Positions 8,411 to 16,243 of a stretch of DNA of 64,000 nt are shown in pieces. The stretch spans positions 11,578,377-11,642,376 of the forward strand of contig CP016211.1 of NCBI GenBank assembly GCA_001931535.1, given 5' to 3'. The stretch's first letter is position 1, and every line of letters begins with the position of its first letter. The stretch comes from Minicystis rosea. GTDB lineage: Bacteria > Myxococcota_A > Polyangia > Polyangiales > Polyangiaceae. The translations under genes and the position numbers were made by a program. The notes below the pieces were generated by a model that made no database searches, was not told the origin of the DNA, and was given only the letters and a program-made list of their open reading frames with translations.

Positions 8411-9628
8411 CTATCGCTTGCCGTTCAAGTGGCCATGGACGCCCGGACCGATGCCCAGGGAGGGCGTCCAAGGTTGGGCACGGTGGCCGAGGACCGGTCC
8501 GAGATCGATGTCACCGAGCGCGCCGACGCCGGCGCGAGGCTTCGCCGCACCCTCCGTGTGCGTAGGCCCGAGGCCGGCGCCGAACGAGATGCCATGTCCT
8601 TCCGAAGGAGCGCTCATCCCTTGTCCGGCGGGACAGGGGCACGTTTCGGAAGCTTGATTCCGTGCCTGAATCGGAGCCAACCGATCTCTCTCCGGCTGAT
8701 TCGAAGGCACGTTCGTGAGGCTCGGATGCACCGTCTCGGGTTGCGGCCCGGCGCTCGGTTGCTGCACGGATCCGGGCTTCGTCGCGCCTCGCTGGGACGG
8801 CGGGAGCCCGGGCTGGGCCGAGGTGCCTTCTCGCGGGAGCCCGGCGCCGAACGACCCTCGAGGCGCGCTGGGCGCGACTCCGCCGGGAGCGCCGTACATC
8901 GGGCCTGCGCCGGAAATATCCGGCATCGGATTGCCGGCATGCGAGGTTTGGCCGGGGCCGGCCGACCCGGAAGGGTGATGGTGGGGAGCTGCACCGCCCG
9001 AGGTGCCTTGTGGAAACCTAGAATGGATTCCCGCACCGAACCCCCGCAGGAGATGCGGCGCCCAACCACCCGTGATCGCCGCCCCGGTGATGTAGGGCGA
9101 CCAGACGGGCCCAGGCTGTCCCGTGAGCGGGCCGAGGATGTATGGGACCATCCTCCCGCCCTGGGGCGCGCCCTGCTCCCACGGCTGCTGCGTGCTCGGC
9201 GGCGCCTGCTCGCCCGGCGTCACTTGCTCTTGCCACCCTTGTTGCGACGATTGCCATTGTCGAGGCGATTGCCCTTGCTGGGGCTGCTGCCATTCTCGTG
9301 GCGATTGCCATTCTCGTGGTGGAGACGATTGCCATTCTCGCGGCGCCTGCTCGGGCTGCTCTTCTTGCGGCAGCACGCCTTCTTCCGTCGTCTCTTCCTG
9401 GTCCGGTGTGAGATCGCGCGGAGCGGCGGTGTCGTCCGCGTTCTCGTCGGCGCCGGCGTCGCTCGTGTCCTCTTCGTCCCAGGGGTCGATGGTGTCGTCG
9501 TCGGCGGAGCGCGGGCGGTTCGAGGTGGCGTCGTCTCGGGCGCTCGCTTCGCCGGCGAGGGTCATCAGGGCGAATCCGGCGGTGAGACCGACGCAGAGAG
9601 CGAGTCCTGCTTTTTGGGGGTGTCTCAT
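8411..9628 (-). CDS. Secreted low-complexity Pro/Gln/Gly-rich protein (FGAG-motif protein 2)
   Basis: This 405-aa protein has a signal peptide (LALCVGLTAGFALMTLAGEASA), an acidic segment (about 40-85), and a run of 'PREWQ(S/Q)' repeats (about 95-130) rich in Gln and Trp. The rest is Gly/Pro-rich and contains FGAGI and FGAGL three times plus CPCPAGQG near the C terminus. GGGGAGGAT before the ATG at 9628 fixes the start. No known domain is visible. The shared signal peptide, FGAG motifs and tandem position next to 7169-8122 suggest a paralogous pair of surface or matrix proteins, which is inference. Confidence 0.7.
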   Translation of the reverse strand: MRHPQKAGLALCVGLTAGFALMTLAGEASARDDATSNRPRSADDDTIDPWDEEDTSDAGADENADDTAAPRDLTPDQEETTEEGVLPQEEQPEQAPREWQSSPPREWQSPREWQQPQQGQSPRQWQSSQQGWQEQVTPGEQAPPSTQQPWEQGAPQGGRMVPYILGPLTGQPGPVWSPYITGAAITGGWAPHLLRGFGAGIHSRFPQGTSGGAAPHHHPSGSAGPGQTSHAGNPMPDISGAGPMYGAPGGVAPSAPRGSFGAGLPREGTSAQPGLPPSQRGATKPGSVQQPSAGPQPETVHPSLTNVPSNQPERDRLAPIQARNQASETCPCPAGQGMSAPSEGHGISFGAGLGPTHTEGAAKPRAGVGALGDIDLGPVLGHRAQPWTPSLGIGPGVHGHLNGKR

Positions 9629-9892
9629 GAATCCATCCTCCCCGTGGCGGCGCGCGGCCGCCGAGCCCACGCGGCAGCGCTCTTTGCGACGGTGTCCCGA
9701 GAGGCTTGCGAACGTCACGCCAAGGACGGCGGACGGCGCGCGCGTGTTTGGCGGCGTGCGATCGAGGTCCGCGCGGGGTGCAGGCGCATCACACGAGCAT
9801 GGGCTCTGCTTTGCGGAGCCATGCAGGAACCGCGCAGAGCCATCGCGCGTGAAGGGCTTGCCTCGCTGCCCGCGCCGCCCTAACCCGCCCGC

Positions 9893-10522
9893 ATGTCCGC
9901 GGGGCTTTCGTTCTTCACCGTCTGTTTCCCTTCGCTGTTCTCGATCGTGGATCCGATCGGCGTCGTGCCCATTTACCTCGCGCTCGTCGGTGCCGAGGCT
10001 CACAGCGAGCAGCGAAGGACGGCGATCCGGGCCTCGAGCATGGCGCTCGTCGTGCTTCTCGTGTTCGCCGCGACGGGGACCGCCATCTTCCATTTCTTCG
10101 GGATCACCATCCCCGCCTTCAAGGTGGCGGGCGGCATCCTCATGTTCTCGATGGCCCTCGAAATGCTGCGCGCCAAGACCTCTCCGGTGAAGAGCACGCC
10201 CGAAGAGACGAACGAGGCGCGTCAGAAGGACGACGTCGCCATCATCCCCATCGGCGTGCCGCTCGTGGCCGGCCCCGGCGCGATCGCGACCGTCATCATG
10301 TGGTCGTCGCGCGCGCACCGGGCGAGCGAGAAGGTCGCGCTCTTCATCTCGGTGGCGCTCGTCACCGGGATCACGTTCCTCACGCTCCTGTTCGCCGGGC
10401 GTGTGGTGCGGATCTTCGGGCGCACGGGCATCAACGTGGTGAGCCGCATCATGGGGCTCATCCTCGCGGCCACGGCCGCGCAGTTCGTCATCGATGGGTG
10501 GCGTGAAGCGATGCGGCCCTGA
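9893..10522 (+). CDS. MarC-family integral membrane protein
   Basis: This 209-aa protein has six predicted membrane helices. It shows the MarC family landmarks: SIVDPIGVVPIYLAL near the N terminus, an internal GGILMFSMALEML, and PIGVPLVAGPGAIATVIM in the second half. The family is often annotated as an antibiotic-resistance or multidrug protein, but direct experiments have not supported a transport function, so the role is open. It is divergent from the FGAG gene pair, and a bidirectional hairpin follows it. Confidence 0.9.
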   Translation: MSAGLSFFTVCFPSLFSIVDPIGVVPIYLALVGAEAHSEQRRTAIRASSMALVVLLVFAATGTAIFHFFGITIPAFKVAGGILMFSMALEMLRAKTSPVKSTPEETNEARQKDDVAIIPIGVPLVAGPGAIATVIMWSSRAHRASEKVALFISVALVTGITFLTLLFAGRVVRIFGRTGINVVSRIMGLILAATAAQFVIDGWREAMRP

Positions 10523-10537
10523 TCGTCGCGGTGCGCG

Positions 10538-10561
10538 CGGGCCCGAGGATCGATGGGCCCG
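10538..10561. terminator. Bidirectional hairpin between convergent genes
   Basis: CGGGCCC (10538-10544) pairs with GGGCCCG (10555-10561) across a 10-base loop. It sits exactly between the convergent stops at 10522 and 10562. There is no T-run, so this is inferred from position. Confidence 0.45.
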
Positions 10562-11305
10562 TCAGGCGGACTTCGAGGCGCTCGCCTTCTTGCTCGCAGC
10601 CTGACGCTTCGGCGGGGCCGCCGCGGCGTCTTCTTCCTCGTCGTCGCCGAAGAGCGAAGGGCCGCCCTCGGCGCCGTACTCGGCGAAGATCGTGTCGGCG
10701 GCGGTGACCAGATCGTTGAGCTTGTCGGCGTCGGCGGGACCGTAGAGCGTGAGCGCCAACATCTTCCCGTCGACGCGCAACCAGGCGTCCGGCAGCTCGA
10801 GCAGGGCCTGACGCACGGGCGGCGAGAGCCACTGGCGAATCTGCTTGTCGAGCGCGTCGTTCGCCGGCTGAGGCACGCTCTCGCTGCCTTCGAGGTAGCG
10901 ATCGACGCTGAACGTCTCCATGAACTCGGTGTCCTTCTTGAACTGGACACCGACGTTCGCTTCGAGCTGGCCATCGAGGATTGGCAGCGGCCGCACCGTG
11001 AAGGTCGGCGCGCTCTCGTCGAGCTTGGCGACCACGGTGTGCTGATCGCTGCCCGCCACCGCGTCACCGCCGAGCAGGGCGAGGTACGCGATCTTCGGCA
11101 CGAGCTCGTAGTAACCGACGCGCTGACCGGCGCCGGCCGCGAGGAGCATGCGCATGTACGGGCCGCCGAGCGAATTGACGCTCTTCGGTGAGCCCATGCG
11201 CGTCCGCCAGCGCTCGATCTCGGCGTCACGCCGCTTGTCGCGCCTGTCGGTGAGGACGAAGAGGAGTGCGACCACGACCGGGCCGATGATCCAAATCCAC
11301 GACAT
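10562..11305 (-). CDS. Hypothetical membrane-anchored protein with acidic and Lys/Ala-rich tail
   Basis: This 247-aa protein has one N-terminal membrane segment (WIWIIGPVVVALLFVLTD) followed by a basic stretch, which suggests a cytoplasmic body on an N-terminal anchor. The globular part (about 45-210) has alternating beta and alpha character but no motif I can name. The C terminus is an acidic GDDEEEDAAAA segment and then a Lys/Ala/Ser tail. The ATG at 11305 (MSWIW) starts directly at the membrane segment and is preferred over an extension to 11353. It is convergent with marC. Confidence 0.7.
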   Translation of the reverse strand: MSWIWIIGPVVVALLFVLTDRRDKRRDAEIERWRTRMGSPKSVNSLGGPYMRMLLAAGAGQRVGYYELVPKIAYLALLGGDAVAGSDQHTVVAKLDESAPTFTVRPLPILDGQLEANVGVQFKKDTEFMETFSVDRYLEGSESVPQPANDALDKQIRQWLSPPVRQALLELPDAWLRVDGKMLALTLYGPADADKLNDLVTAADTIFAEYGAEGGPSLFGDDEEEDAAAAPPKRQAASKKASASKSA

Positions 11306-11450
11306 CGCGCGCCACCCTAGCAGGTTCGGCCGTGGATGGGGATGAAGCGACACCTCGCGCTCCGCGAATCAACGGATCCGGGAGCGCGCGTCGCGATGGT
11401 GATTTGCACGACCCGTCACCGCGCGAATCGTCTCCGCGCAGGCTCGACGA

Positions 11451-11474
11451 GATGGGGCCGCTTGCGGCCCCATC
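11451..11474 (-). terminator. Strong GC hairpin downstream of erpA
   Basis: GATGGGGCCGC-TT-GCGGCCCCATC is a perfect 11-bp inverted repeat beginning 28 bases after the erpA stop. No U-tract follows on the minus strand. The core GGCCGCTTGCGGCC recurs at 8272-8289. Confidence 0.5.
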
Positions 11475-11501
11475 CTGATCAACGGCCGTACGACCTCGAA
11501 G

Positions 11502-11825
11502 TTACGCGGAGAACGAGGAGCCGCAGCCGCAGGTGCTCTTCACGTTCGGGTTGCCGAACTTGAAGCCGGAGCCGTGGAGGCCTTCCACGTAATCGATCTC
11601 GGTGCCGTCCAGATATTGGTAGCTCAGCGGATCGATGTAGAGCTTGATTCCCCTGTCCTCGAACGTCTCGTCGAGGTCGGTCGGCTTGTCCTCGAAGTAG
11701 AGATCGTAGGAGAACCCCGCGCACCCGCCGCCGATGACGCGCAGGCGCAGACCCTGCCCCGCGAGATCCTCGGCAGCCGCGATCTCGTGGACCTTCTCTG
11801 CTGCCTTCTCCGTGATCGTGATCAT
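11502..11825 (-). CDS. erpA: Iron-sulfur cluster insertion protein, A-type carrier (ErpA/IscA-like)
   Basis: This 107-aa protein is a canonical A-type Fe-S carrier. The three cluster ligands are C35 in GGGCAGFSY and C99/C101 in CGCGSSF. It receives Fe-S clusters from a scaffold and passes them to apo-proteins in the cytosol. The conserved core SYQYLDGTEIDYVEGLHGSGFKFGNPN is intact. The start at 11825 is preceded by a GGAGGAT ribosome site. No isc or suf genes are nearby, so the ErpA versus IscA naming is by similarity only. Confidence 0.92.
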   Translation of the reverse strand: MITITEKAAEKVHEIAAAEDLAGQGLRLRVIGGGCAGFSYDLYFEDKPTDLDETFEDRGIKLYIDPLSYQYLDGTEIDYVEGLHGSGFKFGNPNVKSTCGCGSSFSA

Positions 11826-12087
11826 CTACCCATCCTCCTGTGCTGCACGGCTCGGGTCCTGTGCCCAGTCAGCCGGAGCTAGAATACGCACGTAAGGTCA
11901 CATTTGCCAGCCGCAGCGCGATGTTTCCGTCCAGCCGACGGGAGAACCTGGATGGGCGCGCAGGGCGGGAAAGCAAGCCCCAGCGTGCTCGCAAGCGGGG
12001 CGGAGCGAGATGGTGAGCCGCGCTGGCTCCGTGATCGCGCCGACCGCGCGCGCTCTCGTTCACGAGTCACGCGGGACGGCGATCTCG

Positions 12088-13581
12088 TCAGGGCGTGGCC
12101 GGGCTCATCGTGTTCTGCGGGTTCGGCGTGACCATCGTGTTCCAGTCCGCCGCGTTGTCGCCCGTGTTCTGCCCATTGCCTGCAGCGCCGCCGGGCTTGC
12201 GCTCGATGGTCACATCGGCGTTGCTGGCCGTGGCGGTCGTGTCGTTGTGGGGCAGGTTGCTGACGGTGCCCTGACACGGGAACCACATCGCCGGCGGCGT
12301 GGGGCAGGTCAGGTTGTTCTGCGTCGTCGTGCTGAAGTAGTAGCAGAGCGAGTCGACCAGGGTGCCGCTGCGAAGCAACACGATCTGCCCGCTGTCCGAG
12401 AAGCCCGTGGTGTACGTGCCGTCGCCCGCCACGGCGCCGTCGTAGCCCGTCGCGGAACCGTTGGTGAAGAGCAGGTGGCCGTGCGCAGGGATCGCCTGCC
12501 CGGCGCCGGTGATGCGCTTGTTGAGCGCCGCGCACGCGTTGGACGCCGCGCTGCGCGTCCAGATCTCCCAGCCCCCGTCGAAGCTCACCGCGTACGCGTT
12601 CGGGTTGTAGATCTCGATGAACTCGTCGGAGCCGCCGTTGCTCCCGCGCGTCTGCAGCTCGCTGATCAAGAGCACGTCGACGCACTTGCCGCCGGTGCAG
12701 TTGCCGCTCGTGCAATCGGTGTTGGTGCTGCAGGCCTTGTTGCTCCCGCACGTGGGGCAGGTGCCGCCGCCGCAGTCGACGTCGGTCTCGGCGCCGTCCT
12801 TCTCCGTGTCGTTGCAGCTCGCGGCGCAGTGGTTCGAGATGCACGACTGGCTCTTGCAGTCGGTGCCCGCGCCGCACTTCTTGTTGAAGCCACACCGCGC
12901 GCAGGTGCCGGTGCCGCCGCAGTCGACGTCGCTCTCGGTGCCGTTCTGCACCGTGTCGTTGCACTGCGCGCCGACGCAGACGTTGTTCTGGCAGACCATG
13001 CTGCCGCAATCGGTGGAGGTGACGCACTCGACGCACTTGCCCGCCGAGGAGCAGACCTTGCCGCCCACCGTGCACGGCGTGCCCGAGGTTTTGGGCAGGT
13101 GGGTGGCCGAGCCGGCCGAGCAGCCGTCGGTGGTGCACTCGTTCTGATCGTCGGCCACGTCGCCGTTGTCGTCGTCCTGCGAGACGCCGCCGTTGCCGTC
13201 GCAGACCGCCTTCTTGCAGTCGCCCGGCGTCTGCGCGGTGAGCACGGTGCCCTTCGCGGTGTTGGACACGCCGCACATCCCGGTCGCGCAGGTGCGCTTG
13301 CTGCACTCGGTGTCGTTCCCGGGGCAGTCCGACGGGGTCGTGCAGCTCGTGGAGCCGCCGCCGCCGGCGCTCGAGGTGGAGCCTCCGCCGCCCGTGCTCC
13401 CGCTCGAAGTGGTGGAGCCTCCGCCGCTCGAGCTTCCGCTCGAGGACGAGCCGCTGCTGGCGCTCGAGCTCGAGGTGGAGCTCGCGCTGGCGCCGCCGCT
13501 GCCCACGAGGTCCGGGCCGTAGATCGTGCACGAGGCCAGCGCGGAGGCTGCCCCGGCGATGAGCCAAGGAAATCGCTTCAT
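12088..13581 (-). CDS. Cys-rich lipoprotein with DxDCGG repeats and a lamin-tail-like domain
   Basis: This 497-aa lipoprotein (SALASC, Cys18) has a Gly/Ser/Thr linker (about 27-80). A Cys-rich region (about 80-300) follows, with repeated 'GxExDVDCGG...C..C' modules such as NGTESDVDCGGTGTCARC and DGAETDVDCGGGTCPTC. These modules are common in secreted deltaproteobacterial proteins. Next comes an LTD (lamin-tail) type segment beginning ISELQTRGSNGGSDEFIEIYN, and a Pro/Asn/Thr tail. It is probably exposed on the cell surface; the many paired cysteines imply disulfides. The ATG at 13581 gives the signal peptide; a longer in-frame start at 13797 would bury it. Ligand or substrate is unknown. Confidence 0.85.
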   Translation of the reverse strand: MKRFPWLIAGAASALASCTIYGPDLVGSGGASASSTSSSSASSGSSSSGSSSGGGSTTSSGSTGGGGSTSSAGGGGSTSCTTPSDCPGNDTECSKRTCATGMCGVSNTAKGTVLTAQTPGDCKKAVCDGNGGVSQDDDNGDVADDQNECTTDGCSAGSATHLPKTSGTPCTVGGKVCSSAGKCVECVTSTDCGSMVCQNNVCVGAQCNDTVQNGTESDVDCGGTGTCARCGFNKKCGAGTDCKSQSCISNHCAASCNDTEKDGAETDVDCGGGTCPTCGSNKACSTNTDCTSGNCTGGKCVDVLLISELQTRGSNGGSDEFIEIYNPNAYAVSFDGGWEIWTRSAASNACAALNKRITGAGQAIPAHGHLLFTNGSATGYDGAVAGDGTYTTGFSDSGQIVLLRSGTLVDSLCYYFSTTTQNNLTCPTPPAMWFPCQGTVSNLPHNDTTATASNADVTIERKPGGAAGNGQNTGDNAADWNTMVTPNPQNTMSPATP

Positions 13582-14193
13582 CTGCTGATCAAACCCTATC
13601 CGAGCAGCCCGCCGGTGTCGATTCCACGGCGTCGCCTCGACGAAGGAAGGCCACTGGGTACACATCCATACATTCATCCGGATGAGCGGATGAACGCGCG
13701 CCCAGCCTCTCCGAAACCACCGATCGGCGCCGCATCCTCGGCGATCCCACGCTTCTGCGGCCCTCGCTGCGTGCCCATGACGAGTGGCCTCCCTCACGCA
13801 GCTCGCGCCCCTTCACGCACACCGGCAACCTGCACGAGGCCAACCTGATGCGCGATCGCGGAGCCTCTCGCTCCACGCGAGGCGCGAGCCCCTCCGATGC
13901 CGTGCGGGATGAGATTCAGTGTCCTCTTCGTCGTGACCGACGGCGAAGGTCCGAGGGGCGTTATCCGTGGAGCCACGTTGTGCAGAGCGCCGAGGCCCGC
14001 GGCTGCTCAATGGGGCTTCGACGCCGCGATGGTCGGCACGCTCCAGGCCCATTGTCGCGGAAAGCGCTGCAGCTTCGGATATCCCGCTTGCTCTGGGGAT
14101 GCGAAATACGCTGTGCTCGCTCCTCCAGCCGGAGGACATCGGCGTGACGCAGCCCGAAGAATTCATGATGGATCCGCACGAGGAGGATCGCGG
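13582..14193. other. Non-coding region upstream of the Cys-rich lipoprotein and zinc-ribbon genes
   Basis: About 610 bases without a convincing gene; open frames here have arginine-rich antisense-like composition. TTCATCCG-GATGAG-CGGATGAA (13673-13694) is a perfect 8-bp inverted repeat about 92-113 bases upstream of the lipoprotein start and could be an operator. I see nothing else. Confidence 0.4.
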
Positions 14194-14619
14194 GTGAGCT
14201 ATCGCGAAGCCGCCCTCTCGTGCCCCGGATGTGCCGCTGTGCTCACGCCGCAGCAGGTGGGCGAGGCCATCATCGATGTCTGCCCGGGTTGTGGGGGCAT
14301 CTGGGTGGATTGGTTCGACGGCGAGCTCGGCGCAATGGTTCGCGGCGCGCCTTCCACGGCGCGGAGCGGCCCGCGGGGCAAAGGCGGGAGCGGTGCTTGC
14401 CCGCGCTGCCATTGCGCGCTCTCGGCGGATCGGTACCTCGATGCTCCGGAAGAAATCCGCCGCTGCGGCGATTGCGCAGGGGCCTTCGTGCCGCGTGAGG
14501 CCGCGCACGCCATTGCAGCGTTGAAAACGGATCCCGACGAAGCGCCGGCCGGCCGGTGGAGCCGGCTCGCCGCGGTGCTCCGGCGTTGGTTCGGTTGGGA
14601 AGAGAAGGAACGGCGCTGA
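14194..14619 (+). CDS. Zinc-ribbon protein of the TFIIB-type zinc-binding family
   Basis: This 141-aa protein has two pairs of knuckles: CPGC near residue 10 with CPGCGGIWVDW near 30, and CPRC near 71 with CGDC near 91. The CPGCGxxWxD context matches the small bacterial zf-TFIIB family. The C terminus is an amphipathic, Trp-containing stretch (LAAVLRRWFGWEEKERR). The GTG start at 14194 is chosen because AGGAGGA lies seven bases upstream; the frame is open much further but the upstream part has no protein character. Function is unknown; zinc binding is inferred from the cysteines. Confidence 0.75.
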   Translation: MSYREAALSCPGCAAVLTPQQVGEAIIDVCPGCGGIWVDWFDGELGAMVRGAPSTARSGPRGKGGSGACPRCHCALSADRYLDAPEEIRRCGDCAGAFVPREAAHAIAALKTDPDEAPAGRWSRLAAVLRRWFGWEEKERR

Positions 14620-14746
14620 TGCCGTTGGCCGGAAGCGCCGCTGGGGCTTCCGGTCGCGGTGCGGAGATCTTCTCCTACGACACCGCTTTACTTCGGGCGG
14701 GCGGCTTCGGTTATCGTGACGTCGCGGGGGAGGTGACGGAGGAGCG

Positions 14747-15550
14747 ATGCTGAAGGAAGGCGACAAGGCACCTGCGTTCGAGTTGGAGAGCGACGCGGGC
14801 AGCCGCATCAAGCTCGGGGATTTCGCGGGCAAGAAGCTCGTGATCTACTTCTATCCCAAGGACAACACGCCGGGCTGCACGCGCGAAGCGATCGGGTTCT
14901 CGGAGGCCGTCGCTCGGATCGCGGCGGCGGGCGCGACGGTGCTCGGCGTCTCGAAGGATTCGGTGAAGAGCCACTGCGGCTTCCGCGACAAGCATGGCCT
15001 GAAGATCCGGCTGCTCAGCGATCCGTCGCTGTCGCTGCACAAGGCGTTCGGCGCCTACGGCGAGAAGACGATGTACGGGCGCAAGGTGGAGGGGACGATC
15101 CGAAGCACCTTCGTCATCGGCCCGGACAGCCGCATTCACAAGGTGTTTACCAACGTGAAGGTGGACGGGCACGTCGACCAAGTGCTCGCGGCGCTCGGCG
15201 GCGACGCGCCCGCGCCCGCGAAGAAGGCAGCGCCTCCGGCAAAGGCAGCACCGGCGAAGAAGGCAGCGCCTCCGGCAAAGGCAGCACCGGCGAAGAAGGC
15301 AGCGCCTCCGGCAAAGGCCGCACCGGCGAAGAAGGCAGCGCCTCCGGCAAAGGCCGCTCCGGCAAAGGCTGCTTCTGCAAAGGCAGCACCGGCGAAGAAG
15401 GCAGCGGTGCCGGCAAAGGCAGCGCCTGCAAAGGCAGCACCGGCGAAGAAGGCAGCGGCTCCTGCAAAGGCTGCTCCTGCAAAGGCGGCTCCTGCAAAGG
15501 CAGCACCGGCGAAGAAGACGGCGGCCAAGAAGCCGGCGAAGAAGGGGTAG
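14747..15550 (+). CDS. bcp: Bcp/PrxQ-type peroxiredoxin with a histone-H1-like Ala/Lys/Pro C-terminal tail
   Basis: Residues 1-150 form a thioredoxin-fold peroxiredoxin that reduces peroxides. The peroxidatic cysteine is C44 in KDNTPGCTREA. The resolving Cys usually found five residues later is replaced by Ile49. A second cysteine, C77 in KSHCGFRDK, lies where the alpha-3 resolving Cys of some PrxQ proteins sits, so an atypical two-Cys cycle is plausible. Residues about 155-267 are an almost pure Ala/Lys/Pro tail made of AKKAAPPAKAAP units, like histone H1 or bacterial H1-like DNA-binding tails. The fusion suggests a nucleoid-associated peroxidase, which is inference. The start ATG is preceded by GGAGGAG. 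Confidence 0.9.
   Translation: MLKEGDKAPAFELESDAGSRIKLGDFAGKKLVIYFYPKDNTPGCTREAIGFSEAVARIAAAGATVLGVSKDSVKSHCGFRDKHGLKIRLLSDPSLSLHKAFGAYGEKTMYGRKVEGTIRSTFVIGPDSRIHKVFTNVKVDGHVDQVLAALGGDAPAPAKKAAPPAKAAPAKKAAPPAKAAPAKKAAPPAKAAPAKKAAPPAKAAPAKAASAKAAPAKKAAVPAKAAPAKAAPAKKAAAPAKAAPAKAAPAKAAPAKKTAAKKPAKKG
15221..15530 (+). repeat. 36-bp tandem repeat array encoding the AKKAAPPAKAAP tail
   Basis: Four near-identical 36-bp units run from 15221 to 15364 and decay into shorter AAGGCAGC-type units up to about 15530. The DNA-level identity is higher than codon choice alone requires, which points to repeat expansion by slippage or recombination. Confidence 0.85.
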
Positions 15551-15895
15551 CACGGCGGGTGAGCTTCGATTCGTCTTGAGGTTGGGCGTGGCTCTCCTCG
15601 CAGCGTTGCGACGGCGAGCCGCGCCTTCCGGCCGAGTCGATTCTGCCACCGGCGCCCGCTTTCGAGAGGGCGTTGCGGTCATCGACGCACGACTCGTATG
15701 GGTCGATCGCGACGCGCTCCTGAAATCCCGTCCTCATCGTGAGAAGGTACTCCGCGCTGCGCGTAAAGCCCTTTTTGGTGAGCCGCCTGCGACGGGCTCG
15801 GGATTGTAAAGCAAAGCCCAACGGCACTGTTCGGATCATGCCGATTCACGAGACGGCACCGGTGCGTATCTTCTCTCTTGGAGGAGGTGCTTATC
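15551..15895. other. Intergenic region between bcp and a small lipoprotein gene
   Basis: About 345 bases. A 77-codon open frame at 15576-15809 has no ribosome site and no recognisable protein features, and I do not call it. No hairpin or promoter stands out. Confidence 0.35.
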
Positions 15896-16243
15896 ATGAT
15901 GCGTGACGAGGTGCGTCGGCGGGCGTTGCACGCCGCTGCTGCGGTTTCGCTGACGTTCGGTGTCTTCGCGTGCGCCACCGAGGTGCAGGTCGGCGGGCGG
16001 CCGTTGCCGGACAAAGAGAACGAGGGAGGCGCCGGAGGCGTGGCCGGCACTGGCGGTACGATCGATCTCGGCGGCGCCGGCGGTGTGGGTGGCACGGGCG
16101 GCGCTGTCGCCGATGCGGGAGGCGTGGATTGCCATGCTGCGCCCGATTGGGCGACGTGCTGCGAGGAGAATGGTTGGTCGCTCGATGCCGGCTGCTCGGC
16201 TTGGGGACCGCCGATGCCGCCGCCGATGATGGAGGTGGCGTGA
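15896..16243 (+). CDS. Small Gly-rich lipoprotein
   Basis: This 115-aa protein has a signal peptide ending FGVFAC (lipidated Cys26), a 'GGAGGVAGTGG'-type Gly linker (about 43-78), and a small Cys-containing module (DCHAAPDWATCCEENGW). GAGGAGG lies nine bases before ATG 15896; a second ATG follows immediately. Its TGA overlaps the next gene's ATG (TGATG), so the two are translationally coupled. This suggests that the small exported protein and the ferritin-like protein work together. No family recognised. Confidence 0.75.
   Translation: MMRDEVRRRALHAAAAVSLTFGVFACATEVQVGGRPLPDKENEGGAGGVAGTGGTIDLGGAGGVGGTGGAVADAGGVDCHAAPDWATCCEENGWSLDAGCSAWGPPMPPPMMEVA

Noticed and set aside
13897..14193. Upstream extension of the zinc-ribbon protein
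   Set aside because: No conserved character, while GTG 14194 has AGGAGGA at the right distance.
15136..15528. Minus-strand Ala/Phe/Gly-rich frame (FAGAAFAGAA repeats)
   Set aside because: It is the mirror of the Ala/Lys tail repeats of the peroxiredoxin gene.
15576..15809. 77-codon frame after the peroxiredoxin gene
   Set aside because: No ribosome site, no domain, Arg-rich composition.
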